Below are positions 43,918 to 53,507 of a stretch of DNA of 64,000 nucleotides, one piece after another. How positions within the stretch are numbered: position 1 is the stretch's first letter; each line of letters opens with the position of its first letter. Origin of the DNA: Prevotella sp. (GTDB taxonomy: Bacteria > Bacteroidota > Bacteroidia > Bacteroidales > Bacteroidaceae); NCBI GenBank assembly GCA_017617615.1, contig JAFZVV010000012.1, positions 1 through 64,000 on the forward strand, read 5' to 3'. The position numbers and the translations under genes were made by a program. The notes below the pieces were generated by a model. That model did no database searches. It was given only the letters and a program-made list of their open reading frames with translations, and was not told the DNA's origin.

Positions 43918-45564
43918 ATGGCAAAAACACCCGAATTCAAGTATGCACCCATGTTCCAGTTGGGTGAAGACAAGACCGAGTACCGCCTGCTGACCAAAGA
44001 AGGCGTCAGCGTGGGCGAGTTCGAAGGCCATCCCATGCTCAAGGTGAGCAAGGAAGCCCTTACCCTCCTGGCCCAGCAAGCCTTCCACGACTGCGAATTC
44101 ATGCTCCGCCGCGAGCACAACGCGCAAGTGGCCGCCATCCTCACCGACCCTGAGGCAAGCGAGAACGACAAATACGTGGCCCTGCAGTTCCTCCGCAATG
44201 CAGAGACATCGGTGAAAGGCATACTCCCCTTCTGCCAGGACACCGGCACCGCCATCATCCACGGCGAGAAAGGACAACAAGTGTGGACCGGGTTTGAGGA
44301 CGAGGAGGCGCTGAGCCTCGGTGTCTACAACACCTATACCGAGGACAACCTGCGCTACTCGCAGAATGCCCCGCTCAACATGTACGACGAGGTGAACACC
44401 CGCTGCAACCTGCCTGCCCAGATCGACATCGAGGCCGTGGAAGGTATGGAATACCGTTTCGTGATGGTGGCCAAAGGCGGTGGCTCTGCCAACAAGACCT
44501 ACTTCTACCCCATGACGAAAGCCACGATACAGAACGAGGGCACCCTGCTTCCCTTCCTCGTAGAGAAGATGAAGTCGCTCGGCACAGCTGCCTGCCCGCC
44601 CTACCACATCGCCTTCGTCATCGGCGGCACGTCGGCAGAGAAGAACCTGCTCACCGTGAAGCTCGCCAGCATCAAGTACTACGACAACCTGCCCACCACG
44701 GGTGATGAGACAGGCCGTGCCTTCCGCGACATCGACCTGGAGGCAAAACTCCTCGAAGAGGCCCATAAGATTGGCCTCGGTGCACAGTTCGGCGGCAAGC
44801 ATCTCGCCCACGACATCCGTGTGGTACGTCTTCCCCGCCATGGTGCCTCCTGCCCCATCGGCATGGGCGTGTCGTGCTCTGCCGACCGCAACATCAAGGC
44901 GAAGATCAACGCCGACGGCGTGTGGCTCGAGAAGATGGACGACAACCCCACCGAGCTTATTCCAGAAGAGATGCGCCAGGCCGGCGAGGGTGGCGACGCC
45001 ATCGTCATCGACCTCGACAAGGGCATCGACTCCGTGCGCGCCGAGTTGTCGAAATATCCCGTGAGTACCCGTGTGAACCTGAAGGGCACCATCATCGTGG
45101 CCCGCGACATTGCCCACGCCAAGCTCAAGGCCCGTCTTGATGCCGGCGAGGAGATGCCCGCCTACTTCAAGGACCACCCCATCCTCTATGCCGGACCGGC
45201 AAAGACTCCCGCAGGCTATCCTTGCGGTTCGATGGGCCCCACCACAGCCAACCGCATGGACCCGTACGTAGACGAGTTCCAGGACCATGGTGCCTCGCTG
45301 GTGATGATAGCCAAGGGTAACCGCACCCAGGAAGTCACCGATGCTTGCAAGAAGCATGGCGGATTCTACCTCGGTTCGATAGGTGGTGCTGCCGCCGTGC
45401 TCTCGCAGTCGAGCATCAAGTCGATAGAATGTGTGGAATATCCCGAGCTGGGCATGGAAGCAATATGGAAAATCGTTGTCGACGACTTCCCCGCCTTCAT
45501 CCTCGTGGATGACAAGGGCAATGACTTCTTCAAGCAGCTCAAGCCCTGGGCACCATGTAAATAA
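43918..45564 (+). CDS. fumA/fumB-type: Class I (iron-sulfur) fumarate hydratase
   Basis: Interconverts fumarate and malate, here most likely running toward fumarate for fumarate respiration. The 548-residue single chain joins the alpha ([15 protein letters not shown]) and beta ([21 protein letters not shown]) parts of class I fumarases. Cys residues near CQDTG and in [10 protein letters not shown], plus a third in a [14 protein letters not shown] segment, can hold the [4Fe-4S] cluster. It stands alone as a transcription unit. Confidence 0.95.
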   Translation: MAKTPEFKYAPMFQLGEDKTEYRLLTKEGVSVGEFEGHPMLKVSKEALTLLAQQAFHDCEFMLRREHNAQVAAILTDPEASENDKYVALQFLRNAETSVKGILPFCQDTGTAIIHGEKGQQVWTGFEDEEALSLGVYNTYTEDNLRYSQNAPLNMYDEVNTRCNLPAQIDIEAVEGMEYRFVMVAKGGGSANKTYFYPMTKATIQNEGTLLPFLVEKMKSLGTAACPPYHIAFVIGGTSAEKNLLTVKLASIKYYDNLPTTGDETGRAFRDIDLEAKLLEEAHKIGLGAQFGGKHLAHDIRVVRLPRHGASCPIGMGVSCSADRNIKAKINADGVWLEKMDDNPTELIPEEMRQAGEGGDAIVIDLDKGIDSVRAELSKYPVSTRVNLKGTIIVARDIAHAKLKARLDAGEEMPAYFKDHPILYAGPAKTPAGYPCGSMGPTTANRMDPYVDEFQDHGASLVMIAKGNRTQEVTDACKKHGGFYLGSIGGAAAVLSQSSIKSIECVEYPELGMEAIWKIVVDDFPAFILVDDKGNDFFKQLKPWAPCK

Positions 45565-45700
45565 AGCCTAAGGGCTTTAAGGACTTTAGGGGCCTTAGAG
45601 TCGTTGTACAGCCCATAGAGACTCAAAGCATTTGGATCTTAAGAGTCTAAGCATTCGGCTCTAAGACCTTAAGCACCTTAAGGTCTTTAAGAACCATATA
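45564..45700. repeat. CTTAAGG/CTTAGAG repeat cluster
   Basis: CCTAAGGGCTTTAAGGACTT is followed by GGGGCCTTAGAGTCGTTG and several CTTAAG[AG] words, in the gap between fumarase and the convergent portal gene. The CCTTAGAGTCGTTG core is identical to that near 1.38 kb. Confidence 0.7.
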
Positions 45701-45722
45701 AGCTTTTACAGCAGGCATGGCA

Positions 45723-47258
45723 TTAGGCGATGCCTGCTGTTTCTGTATCGCCAACAACGAACTGTTTCAGGTTGCTCACGTCCTTGCGCTCCGCCTCGTC
45801 GAGGAAACTGCGGAAACTATCGAGCAAGTCGAGCTGCGACACCGATGCGTTATGTGTCTGTTGTTCGAAGAGCTTGCCACTCACGCTGGCTCCTTCCGCC
45901 TTGCCCTGCAATGCCCCGTTTACTCCCGAGATGTCTTCCATGAATGCGAGCTGCGTGTTGAGCAGTTCGCTGATGCCCACGTTTACCGCATTCGCAGCCA
46001 CCTGCTGCGGAAGCAAGGCACCGTTGCGGGTCTTCACGGGGATGACCCCGTTGAAGAGCGCCCACTGGCTTGCGATATCATCGATGGTGTATCCGTCGGG
46101 GATACTCTCTTCGGGCACGAGGAGCACGCCTTTTGCCGAGGACCTCATCACCCAGTCGTAGAGCGTGATAAGTCTGTTGGTATAGCGCTGCTGGTCGATG
46201 ATGTCGGCAACAAACGAGTGTATCTCTCCATCGACGTAAGGATAGGCCTTGAACACATACGGGTGTTTACGATGAGCATAGGGTGACCTGCCCTCAGAGA
46301 GCACGTCGCCGAAAGGCGTGAGGTAATAATACCGCCATTCGTCGGTCATCATCCACTGCGTATGTATAAGCGCCACGGCATCGGCAGGCCTTCCCGCAGC
46401 AGCAGCCATGTCGTGCCGCCATTGGTTCACCGCCTCCACGTCGGCCACGGCAGCCACGTCGGTAAGAAAGAGTTGTCCGGTAGCTGTGTCATGACAGAGA
46501 TATCCCGGCCGCCTTTCCCTCCGCCACAGTTCGTAGACGCGGCATGCCGCAGGGTTTGCCGGTGTTCGGAATGCCTTTGCCATGGACCTCGCCGCTGCAA
46601 AGTAGTCGGTGGTCCGTGTCAATCGCTCGGCATAAGTCTCCGGAGCGTAGATATCGGCGAGCCTCGCGCAGTCGGCGGCATCGGTGGCAAACTCCGCACA
46701 GAGTGTGTCGAAAGCGAGGTCGTGTATCTCTCCCACCAGCCCCACGTCCCATCCCCGTGTGTCGCGGTAGGCAGTGTCGATGATGAATCGTGCCGGCGAC
46801 ACGTTGTCGGTGAAGCATTCCCGTCGGCCCTGCCTCTCGCCAAAGGTCTTCCGCTGCACCGTCATGCCCGAGATGAGGAATTCCTCGAGTGCCCGTGCAT
46901 TGAGTTCACACATGTCATTGAGGCGCCGCATCCTGCCGAGGGCCTCACGCAACACGGCATCCTCGCCGCTGAGCCGTTCAACTGCACCTTCCGTCGCAGC
47001 GTCGTGTTGCTGGCGGTAGAGTCCGAGGACCTGTTTCACCAATCGCCTGATCAAGTTGTTTTTCAGCGGTTCGCTGCCCATGCTGCGAATATACTGTTCT
47101 TCCCTTACCCATTGCCCCTCCATCATCACGAGGTCGCCCCACTGGTCGCCATAGCAGTAGCGTTTGCATCGTTCGCGGCGACGACGGAAGTCGGCTGCAT
47201 TTTCCCAGTAGCGCTGTGCTTCTTCGAGCAATGCTTCATTTTTCGTAAATCTCTCCAT
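45723..47258 (-). CDS. Phage portal-like protein, isolated
   Basis: A 511-residue protein with the plan of a P22-type portal: a helical start (ERFTKNEALLEEAQRYWENA), a KNNLIRRLVKQVLGLYRQQ segment, a central beta-rich clip (RHKHPYVFK-like stretch, YVDGEIHSFVADIIDQQR) and a helical crown region (LLNTQLAFMEDISGVNGALQ, then SVSGKLFEQQ). Portals form the ring through which terminase pumps DNA. No capsid, tail or terminase gene is adjacent; the neighbours are fumarase and an HTH protein. The terminase at 8.7 kb is the only matching gene in this window. A TATTTTTGC element (47286-47278) lies 20 bases upstream. Confidence 0.85.
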   Translation of the reverse strand: MERFTKNEALLEEAQRYWENAADFRRRRERCKRYCYGDQWGDLVMMEGQWVREEQYIRSMGSEPLKNNLIRRLVKQVLGLYRQQHDAATEGAVERLSGEDAVLREALGRMRRLNDMCELNARALEEFLISGMTVQRKTFGERQGRRECFTDNVSPARFIIDTAYRDTRGWDVGLVGEIHDLAFDTLCAEFATDAADCARLADIYAPETYAERLTRTTDYFAAARSMAKAFRTPANPAACRVYELWRRERRPGYLCHDTATGQLFLTDVAAVADVEAVNQWRHDMAAAAGRPADAVALIHTQWMMTDEWRYYYLTPFGDVLSEGRSPYAHRKHPYVFKAYPYVDGEIHSFVADIIDQQRYTNRLITLYDWVMRSSAKGVLLVPEESIPDGYTIDDIASQWALFNGVIPVKTRNGALLPQQVAANAVNVGISELLNTQLAFMEDISGVNGALQGKAEGASVSGKLFEQQTHNASVSQLDLLDSFRSFLDEAERKDVSNLKQFVVGDTETAGIA

Positions 47259-47545
47259 GTGTTAATCTATTTTTTCAGCAAAAATACATCTTGTAGTATT
47301 TTCAGGCATGGCATTTTCACGGAGTTGGCACATCAAGCAAGGCAAATCTCCAGAAGGTCATAACAAATTGTCAGTAAAAGATTTACAATTTGATTTTTAA
47401 CGTCGCTAATATGTTTACATTTTGAAGATATTAACGCAAATTAACGACGATTTAGACATTTAATGCGTATTTTTGCGAAGAAGAAAACTAGATGACGGGC
47501 TAACCACCAGACTCTTCCATCACTAACCTTATAAAAAATCATATT
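47259..47545. other. Divergent promoter region, AT-rich
   Basis: Besides the minus-strand promoter of the portal gene, TATTTTTGC near 47468-47476 is a plus-strand promoter for the HTH gene. No gene is visible. Confidence 0.45.
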
Positions 47546-47767
47546 TTGGTACACATTGGAGAATTAATCAAACAGACATTGAAACAAAGGCGAAAGTCGG
47601 TGGTCTGGTTTGCAGGAGAATTGTCATGCAGCCGCACCAACGTATATAAGATATTCTCGAAACAATCTATCGATACGAACGATTTGCTGAGGATTTCCAG
47701 AATACTTGACTACGATTTCTTTGTACTTTACAGCAATGAGCTACGCCTTCTAAAAAGTGGACAATGA
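47546..47767 (+). CDS. Small HTH (XRE-like) DNA-binding protein
   Basis: A 73-residue protein, (M)VHIGELIKQTLKQRRKSVVW, with a helix-turn-helix near residues 20-42 (FAGELSCSRTNVYKIFSKQS) and a helical end. The start is a TTG at 47546, with no better ATG. I infer a small transcription regulator. It is divergent from the portal gene across 287 bases, so it could regulate that gene, but nothing in the sequence proves it. Confidence 0.7.
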   Translation: MVHIGELIKQTLKQRRKSVVWFAGELSCSRTNVYKIFSKQSIDTNDLLRISRILDYDFFVLYSNELRLLKSGQ

Positions 47768-47865
47768 TTTTCACAAACGAGTAAACAAGAACACGAGCAT
47801 GCCATCGGTCTGAAGGTATGCTTGTTTTTTTTTGCAAAAAAGTTGCAAAGTACATTTTGTTTTTG

Positions 47866-47874
47866 TACTTTTGC
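47866..47874 (+). promoter_or_regulatory. -7 element TACTTTTGC
   Basis: An exact match to TAnnTTTGC, with TTGC at 47843-47846 as -33. It would give a leader of about 95 bases before the lipoprotein ATG. Confidence 0.55.
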
Positions 47875-47969
47875 CCATGCATAGCATCATAGCATCATCG
47901 GACATGGTATTCACATTGTCGAACATGATGTGGTTGTGCTACTGCTCAGCGAGAAAACGCAGATTGGAA

Positions 47970-48344
47970 ATGTATATGAAACGTTGTGCCTTTGCGGCAG
48001 CCCTCGTGCTGTTGCTCATGGGATGTGTGGAGAAGAAGACCACCATCGGTCAGGCAGAATTCAAGGACAAGAAAGTGTTTGTTGACGACGCTCCCTTTAC
48101 CGGTGAGGTATGGAGTGACGACGGCAAGACGTGGTGTCTGGAGTCTGAAGCCGGCGAGATGGTAGGATTCACCCTTTACCATACCAATGAGAACAAGGCG
48201 CTTACCCTCTCCGCCCCCGACTCCCTGAAGGCCTACGCAGAGAATGGCGAGGAGATTTCCCTCGACTCCTTCAACAATGCCTACAAGTCTCTTGCCAGGG
48301 AGGTTCCTGAATTGGCTGGTCTCATCAAAGGAAGCACAGAATAA
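47970..48344 (+). CDS. Small lipoprotein, unknown
   Basis: The ATG at 47970 (MYMKRCAFAAALVLLLMGC), or 47976, starts a lipobox protein of about 122-124 residues. Its body has KTTIGQAEFKDKKVFVDDAP and a helical acidic end. I do not recognise the family. It is followed after eight bases by another membrane-anchored protein gene, so the two form an operon. Confidence 0.75.
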   Translation: MYMKRCAFAAALVLLLMGCVEKKTTIGQAEFKDKKVFVDDAPFTGEVWSDDGKTWCLESEAGEMVGFTLYHTNENKALTLSAPDSLKAYAENGEEISLDSFNNAYKSLAREVPELAGLIKGSTE

Positions 48345-48352
48345 CCTTCTGC

Positions 48353-49084
48353 ATGAAAAAAGCTTTTATCATCATAGTCATCCTCATGCTTGCCGCTGGT
48401 GGTGCCGGATGGTATTACTACGACAGGGAACAGAAGCGTGAGGCTGCGGAGCGTGCCGCCCACGACTCCATCCGCCGCGCGCGTGATTTGGAGAATGCCC
48501 GTCTGGCCGCCCTCGACCAGGCCCGCCGCGACTCCCTGAATGCCTATGAGAAGACCCATTCGCCTGCCGTTATCCGCGAGGCGCTGATGAAGCTGCTTGC
48601 CGACGAAGTGATGAACGGCCGCAATAAGATGAGCGGTGATAACTGGACGGAGCGAATCAAGATATTGCGTGAGCAATGCGAGAACGTCATCGCCTACAAC
48701 AAGGGCAACGATGCCGACTCCGTGTTCCGCGCTTTCAGTTTCAGGGGTCTGATGGGTGACGACGTACGCATTCTCTCCGACAGTGTGACTAAAGTGTATT
48801 ATGTGTCGCAAGATTCGGCGTGGGCCGACGTGCATTTCAAGATACAGGACTATCCCGAAGGGCAGGATGTCACCTATAAGTTGCTCTTCTATGACGGCAG
48901 ATGGATTCTCGACGACTTCATCTTCGACTATGACGATGGGGAGCGGGTGATAGAGTCGGAAGAAATGAAATGGTTTATCGACTATTACGGTGAGCCTTCC
49001 GGTGATGCAGGAGCCCCTGCGGAGAAGCCGAGTGCGACAAAGCCGAGGGAGGTAGCGCCTTCCGCGGACACGAAAAAGAAATAG
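48353..49084 (+). CDS. Membrane-anchored protein with coiled coil, unknown
   Basis: A 243-residue protein with one N-terminal membrane helix (MKKAFIIIVILMLAAGGAG), then an Arg/Ala/Glu-rich coiled coil to about residue 75. A compact domain ends in LLFYDGRWILDDFIFDYDDG, followed by a Pro/Ala/Lys-rich tail. The C-domain resembles NTF2-like or DUF3828-type folds only loosely. It probably faces the periplasm. Confidence 0.7.
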   Translation: MKKAFIIIVILMLAAGGAGWYYYDREQKREAAERAAHDSIRRARDLENARLAALDQARRDSLNAYEKTHSPAVIREALMKLLADEVMNGRNKMSGDNWTERIKILREQCENVIAYNKGNDADSVFRAFSFRGLMGDDVRILSDSVTKVYYVSQDSAWADVHFKIQDYPEGQDVTYKLLFYDGRWILDDFIFDYDDGERVIESEEMKWFIDYYGEPSGDAGAPAEKPSATKPREVAPSADTKKK

Positions 49085-49147
49085 TTTTGGGCCTTTTAGG
49101 CAGTTCATTATAAAGAATAACCATCCATTCATTCTTTATCTATAGGA

Positions 49148-49186
49148 GAGCGGCTGTGATGGGGGCAACCCCACTCACGGCCGCTC
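49148..49186 (+). terminator. Terminator hairpin
   Basis: GAGCGGC and GCCGCTC (49148-49154, 49180-49186), with inner GTGA/TCAC and GGGG/CCCC pairs, form the stem. ATTTTT follows. Confidence 0.8.
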
Positions 49187-49283
49187 GATTTTTGTACATC
49201 TGCCACCTATATAAACAGAAATACAGAGATACAGAGAATGAAAATCCCCGTATCCCTGTATAGGAATATTGATGTCGGACGAA

Positions 49284-49730
49284 TCAGTCGTTCTTCACCA
49301 GCACGACCTCGGCCTTTCTCAACAGTTTCTCTTTCCTGTAGAATCCGTCGCGCTTGATTCTCAACACAGTACCCTCCTCTTTCTCGTCGTCGGGTTCAGT
49401 GCCCACGATTTGCGCTTTCGAGGCATCCATTACCCCATTGGGGAAGTCTACCTTCTTCACACCATAACGCTCGAGCACCTCGAGGAGTTTCTCCTTTGCA
49501 GTGAGCAGTCGGTCGATGGCTCCCTTGCAGATGCGGCTTTGGTCAAGTCCCCGCTCATGGATGCTGTCTTCTGCCCATTCAAAGGCTTCAAGCACCTGCA
49601 GGAAATCCTTGCATATTTCCCCCACTTGGTTGTCGCTCGACTGTTCCTGTGTGGAAATCCAATTATTCAGACGGATATTATCTTCGAAAATCTTCTGGAT
49701 CTCTTCTCTTAAATCATCGATTTTACTCAT
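49284..49730 (-). CDS. GrpE-like protein
   Basis: A 148-residue protein with a long N-terminal helix (DDLREEIQKIFEDNIRLNNW). Its C-terminal beta part (TVLRIKRDGFYRKEKLLRKAEVVLVK) resembles the GrpE head (GYxxRxRVLRPAxVxVxK). GrpE is the nucleotide exchange factor of DnaK. This protein is shorter and diverged, and no dnaJ or dnaK is adjacent, so it may be a specialised paralogue rather than the main GrpE. Confidence 0.65.
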   Translation of the reverse strand: MSKIDDLREEIQKIFEDNIRLNNWISTQEQSSDNQVGEICKDFLQVLEAFEWAEDSIHERGLDQSRICKGAIDRLLTAKEKLLEVLERYGVKKVDFPNGVMDASKAQIVGTEPDDEKEEGTVLRIKRDGFYRKEKLLRKAEVVLVKND

Positions 49731-49746
49731 AAGACGGCGTTGTTAG

Positions 49747-50361
49747 TTATTTCACGAGGATTTGCTGTCCAATCTCAAGGTGCTCGGTAGGTTTCATGCC
49801 ATTCATCCTGGCTATCTCCTCGTCTTTCACCTTTCCCTTGTATAGTTTCTGTGAGATGCCCCACCAAGAGTCACCTTTCTTCACGGTGTAGTATTTCTTC
49901 CCGTCTTTCACGGTCACCTTGTCGGCAGGAGCAGTCACGCTCTCTGTGCTTTGTGCCTGGGCATCGTCGGCAGCAGCCGTCTTTGCCTCTTCTGTCTTCT
50001 GGGCCTTCTCATCATCGGCCGTGGCTGTCTTTACCTCGGCTGTGACAGCTACGGGATTGTTTATCCGCTCATGAAGTGCGGCGATGGAGTCTTCGAGCAG
50101 CGACACACGCTCTTTAGCCTCAGCAGCCGAGGCTTCTGGATTCTTGGTGAAATACAAGAGTGCGAAGAGTGCGGCGAGGGCGAAGCCGAGTATGGCGAGA
50201 GGTTTCCATTTTGCGGATGTTACGCCGCTGCCAGCCTCTATTTCATTGAGGAGCCTGAAGACCTTCAGGTCACTTCCACAATCAGGACACCTTACTACTC
50301 CCTTGGTGTAGTCAGGAATGTCATTTCTCCCACAGACGGGGCATTTCGTACTATCTGTCAT
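49747..50361 (-). CDS. Zinc-ribbon, membrane and LysM-domain protein
   Basis: A 204-residue protein. A zinc ribbon (CPVCGRN, then CPDCGSD) lies at residues 8-32, a membrane helix (PLAILGFALAALFALLYF) at about 57-75, then a Glu/Ala-rich coiled region. The C-terminal LysM domain (YYTVKKGDSWWGISQKLYKG, then EIGQQILVK) binds peptidoglycan. The ribbon faces the cytosol and LysM the periplasm. It lies 16 bases upstream of the GrpE-like gene on the same strand. Confidence 0.85.
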   Translation of the reverse strand: MTDSTKCPVCGRNDIPDYTKGVVRCPDCGSDLKVFRLLNEIEAGSGVTSAKWKPLAILGFALAALFALLYFTKNPEASAAEAKERVSLLEDSIAALHERINNPVAVTAEVKTATADDEKAQKTEEAKTAAADDAQAQSTESVTAPADKVTVKDGKKYYTVKKGDSWWGISQKLYKGKVKDEEIARMNGMKPTEHLEIGQQILVK

Positions 50362-50579
50362 AATCTATCTACTAATATCGGCAGTGCCGTTTCCAAAAAT
50401 CGCCCCAAAGATACAATTTATTTTTCACATTCCATTCATTTTTTGAAGAAATGTTTTGATTTTAAGCAACTTCGCCGTTTTAGTAGCCAATAATCCCACG
50501 TTACCTCTGTTCCGCTATCCGAAGAAAAAGGGATATAAAAGGAAAGAAGTTTTGACTTCCCTACCTGTGAAAGTAGAAA

Positions 50580-52922
50580 TTACTTGATAATGATTTTCTT
50601 TCCATTGAGCACATAGACCCCTTTGGGCAGACCCTCTGTGGTCATGGCGTCTTTTCGTGCGATGTTTCCGCTGAGCGTGTAGATATCGCCCAGACTCTGC
50701 TCTCTGATGCTCACCAGATTGTCATCGACATAAGTCTGTTGTCCACCCTCGTCCACGTTCACATCGATGGCGCTGAGGCCGTTGCCTTCGGTCTTGAAAT
50801 AGCCTTTGAAGGCCTTCACGGTGGTGGTGCCTGTCGACTTGTACAAAGCGCCGTTGCTGAAGAAATAGCAGTCTTTCGGCACCGTGGTGTAATTACTTAC
50901 GCCCACGAAGGTGAAAGGCCCCACCTTGGTGTTCACCGCCTCTGTGAGCGGACTGGAAGCCTTCGGCACAAAGCGTCGTGTCATGGTAGCCACCTGCTCC
51001 AGTTCATTATCACTTTGGATATATATGAGCACAGGAGTATTGGCAGGGATGCCATCCTGTGTGACGGAGAACCTCAGTGAGTGGTCGTCGCCACCGGTAA
51101 AGAGCGCCACCCTGGTGTCATTGCCGAAGGCGGCCTTCACCTCGTTGTCGTCAAGCTGGAACGGCAGCCACATGGTGAGCCAACGGTTGGTCTTCAGCGA
51201 CATATTGGTATGCACGTTATACTTTTCCAACTGACTTTCCGATGCCAGGTATGTGGCAGGCTCTTCAGTCATCTCGTCGAGATAGAGTCCACGCATCACC
51301 ATGGCATCCTGGTCGGGCAGGTGGAAGTCGAAGCTGATGGTCCCGTCGTCATTCTGTGTGATGTCGGTCATCTCGCGTCCGTAGAGGAAATACTTCTTGT
51401 CTGTACCGTTGTATTGCACCATCTGCGGGTAGGTGGAGTCGGAGAAGGCATCGTGCCCGGGTTGCGGGAAGGGAACGCCCGTCTGCAAGTCGTAGCCTAC
51501 GTAGTATCCTCCGTTGTAGTAATATACCAACGGGTTGTTGTCGGCATTGATTACCCTGAACCGTTCGTGCTGGTTGTATTTGGGATACCTGGAGCAGTTC
51601 ACCACATTGTAGCGCCACGCAGTTTCACTGAAATCCACCCTGTATACCAGCAGTCCGAACGCCGGCAGTCCGGCATCCCATCTGTCTTTCTGTCTGTTCT
51701 CGATGATATAATATTCCGTACTGTCGGGATTGTCGGTATAAAAGAGATAGGTCTCACCGTTTTTGGAGAGGGGCTGTATGTCCCTGATCTTGCACGACTC
51801 GCTGAGCACGACGGGGTCGAGCCATCCCAGGCACATTTTCTCGTATGCCGAATAGCCTGCCGGACAGTATCCACTTCCGTTTTTCTCGCCACTGCCCATG
51901 ACGTCGAAGAATCCCACGCCATAGCCCGACCAGTGTACCACATCATAGAGGTCGGGGAATCCAAAGCAGTGCGAGTATTCATGAATGAACGTACCTATTG
52001 CCCTTGGCACCTTCTTGTTTCCCGAACTCGTCAGTTCGCTTACCATGCAATAAACGTCGAGCGTCATGCCATCAAGCTGTATTGGCATGACCTTGCTCTC
52101 TGTAAGCGTGTACTTGTGAGCCCATATGGAATTCGAGGAGCTTTCGCCTCCTCCAGCATAGACAATCGCCACTTGGTTGACACAACCATCGCCATTCCAG
52201 TCGTAGTCGCTGTAGTCGACCAGTTCATCGGCGAGAATGAAAGCCTCTTTTGCCATCTCGCCGCTTTTCTCATTTCTGGTGGTGCCGGCATAGTAGGCGC
52301 TGTTCTTGCTCAGCGTGACGGGGCCCACCACGTCGAAGGTAAGGTCAAACTTCCCGTAACTCTGGTCGTAGAAATAGTCGTGCACCGACCCGATGTATTT
52401 TCCTTCCGATAGATTCTCTTGATTGAGGAATTTGTTGAAATGTGCCTTGGTGTCACCAGTGATATCGGGTGAGAACTTCCACGCCGTGGAAGCGTCCGTC
52501 CCTCCATTACCGTCACCGTCGCCGAACTCGACGAGGATGACGAGTCCTTTTTTCTTTCCCAGGAAACTCGACTTGTCAGGGTAGTAGTCTCTCTCCTTCG
52601 ACGAGAGCTTGCGCAACGACATGTGGCTTTCGGCTTCGCTAAGACGCTGAAGGATGAAAGCCTCGCGCTTTTGTTCCAAGGTTGCCTCGTCGATAAGCGA
52701 GAAGGTACCCTTGGCATTGGGCATATACGTATTTCCGTTGGTGTCGACGAGGAAATGGAAGTGCTCGTCGCCAACCCATTTTGCCGTTATCTCTGTGCCG
52801 TCATCCAGTTTCACCTGCATCCATGCGTTGGGGTCGGCCTCATCGGCATATGATAGTGCCGCAGCCGTCCAAGCGATGATGAGCACCAGTAGCCTCAAGT
52901 ATGGCTTACAAGTCATCCTCAT
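50580..52922 (-). CDS. Secreted M6-family metalloprotease
   Basis: A 780-residue enzyme starting MRMTCKPYLRLLVLIIAWTA (signal peptide). The zinc site is HEYSHCFGFPDLYD (H314, E315, H318), the immune-inhibitor-A (M6) pattern. The last 35 residues (IYTLSGNIARKDAMTTEGLP, then GVYVLNGKKIIIK) look like a type IX secretion sorting domain, so surface export is likely. The start overlaps the stop of the small peptide gene upstream by 17 bases (11 from the alternative ATG at 52916), showing an operon with coupled translation. This is the best clue that peptide and protease belong together. Confidence 0.88.
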   Translation of the reverse strand: MRMTCKPYLRLLVLIIAWTAAALSYADEADPNAWMQVKLDDGTEITAKWVGDEHFHFLVDTNGNTYMPNAKGTFSLIDEATLEQKREAFILQRLSEAESHMSLRKLSSKERDYYPDKSSFLGKKKGLVILVEFGDGDGNGGTDASTAWKFSPDITGDTKAHFNKFLNQENLSEGKYIGSVHDYFYDQSYGKFDLTFDVVGPVTLSKNSAYYAGTTRNEKSGEMAKEAFILADELVDYSDYDWNGDGCVNQVAIVYAGGGESSSNSIWAHKYTLTESKVMPIQLDGMTLDVYCMVSELTSSGNKKVPRAIGTFIHEYSHCFGFPDLYDVVHWSGYGVGFFDVMGSGEKNGSGYCPAGYSAYEKMCLGWLDPVVLSESCKIRDIQPLSKNGETYLFYTDNPDSTEYYIIENRQKDRWDAGLPAFGLLVYRVDFSETAWRYNVVNCSRYPKYNQHERFRVINADNNPLVYYYNGGYYVGYDLQTGVPFPQPGHDAFSDSTYPQMVQYNGTDKKYFLYGREMTDITQNDDGTISFDFHLPDQDAMVMRGLYLDEMTEEPATYLASESQLEKYNVHTNMSLKTNRWLTMWLPFQLDDNEVKAAFGNDTRVALFTGGDDHSLRFSVTQDGIPANTPVLIYIQSDNELEQVATMTRRFVPKASSPLTEAVNTKVGPFTFVGVSNYTTVPKDCYFFSNGALYKSTGTTTVKAFKGYFKTEGNGLSAIDVNVDEGGQQTYVDDNLVSIREQSLGDIYTLSGNIARKDAMTTEGLPKGVYVLNGKKIIIK

Positions 52923-53100
52923 CGTTCCACAATCCTTTAGGTTGAACATTGAGGTCAGCTTCACAAGGCGGGTTTTTCTCATCATAGTCAGCATATTCAA
53001 TGACAACAGATGACATCCCCAGTTTTGACAAACCAAGGATATCGCCTTCCGGCAACATACAATCCACCGTGATGCACGGCTTTACATAAAATTTTCCCAT
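52906..53100 (-). CDS. Small 64-residue peptide coupled to the M6 protease
   Basis: From the ATG at 53100: MGKFYVKPCITVDCMLPEGD, ending LWNDEDDL. It shares the short start with Lys/Arg and Tyr then x-x-P, and the Trp-acidic end, with the peptides at 8.3 and 53.3 kb, while the middles differ. It has three Cys residues. Its stop overlaps the protease start. It has no signal peptide, so export, if any, would use another route. It may be a precursor, regulator or substrate of the protease; which one is not shown. Confidence 0.7.
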   Translation of the reverse strand: MGKFYVKPCITVDCMLPEGDILGLSKLGMSSVVIEYADYDEKNPPCEADLNVQPKGLWNDEDDL

Positions 53101-53238
53101 AGTGAAATGAATATGTATAGACAACAATGCATGCTCTCCCCTCACGGGATTACACTGATTACAATCGTAAAAATTCCACTATATGAAGCCACCATGGATA
53201 TATGGTGATTCACCTATCCTGTTATGAAAGGATGGTGT

Positions 53239-53260
53239 AAAAACAGGGTCAGACTGTTTT
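53239..53260 (-). terminator. Weak hairpin between the two peptide genes
   Basis: AAAACAG and CTGTTTT pair around GGTCAGA, with extra T residues on the minus strand. It may partially end the upstream peptide transcript. Confidence 0.45.
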
Positions 53261-53288
53261 GTTTAGGTTACAGCAATTCGTGCCAGAC

Positions 53289-53507
53289 TTAATAGTCTGA
53301 CTCTTCTTCTTCCCAGAGATAGTTGCTATTTCCGCCACTAACAAATGAAGGATTGCCAATCGATCCACCCGTGGAAGGAATGCCTTCCCTGTAGTTCCCA
53401 GTTCCAGGATTAACAGTTGTCTCGAAGGAATCAACCAGCAGAGGGGTTTCCGTATAAGTCTGTACCTCTATTTCGGTGACAGGTTTTGCATAGCGCATTT
53501 TTTCCAT
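53289..53507 (-). CDS. Small 72-residue peptide, first gene of the M6 operon
   Basis: From the ATG at 53507: MEKMRYAKPVTEIEVQTYTE. The middle is Gly/Ser/Asn-rich and the end is NSNYLWEEEESDY. This follows the same layout as the peptide 189 bases downstream. A strong promoter (TTTG 53679-53676, TAATTTTGC 53655-53647) lies upstream and gives a leader of about 130 bases. The stop codon lies inside a small hairpin (CAGACTATTAAGTCTG). Confidence 0.7.
   Translation of the reverse strand: MEKMRYAKPVTEIEVQTYTETPLLVDSFETTVNPGTGNYREGIPSTGGSIGNPSFVSGGNSNYLWEEEESDY

Noticed and set aside
43900..45357. Long minus-strand frame opposite fumarase
   Set aside because: Antisense shadow of a clear class I fumarase gene with no domain of its own.
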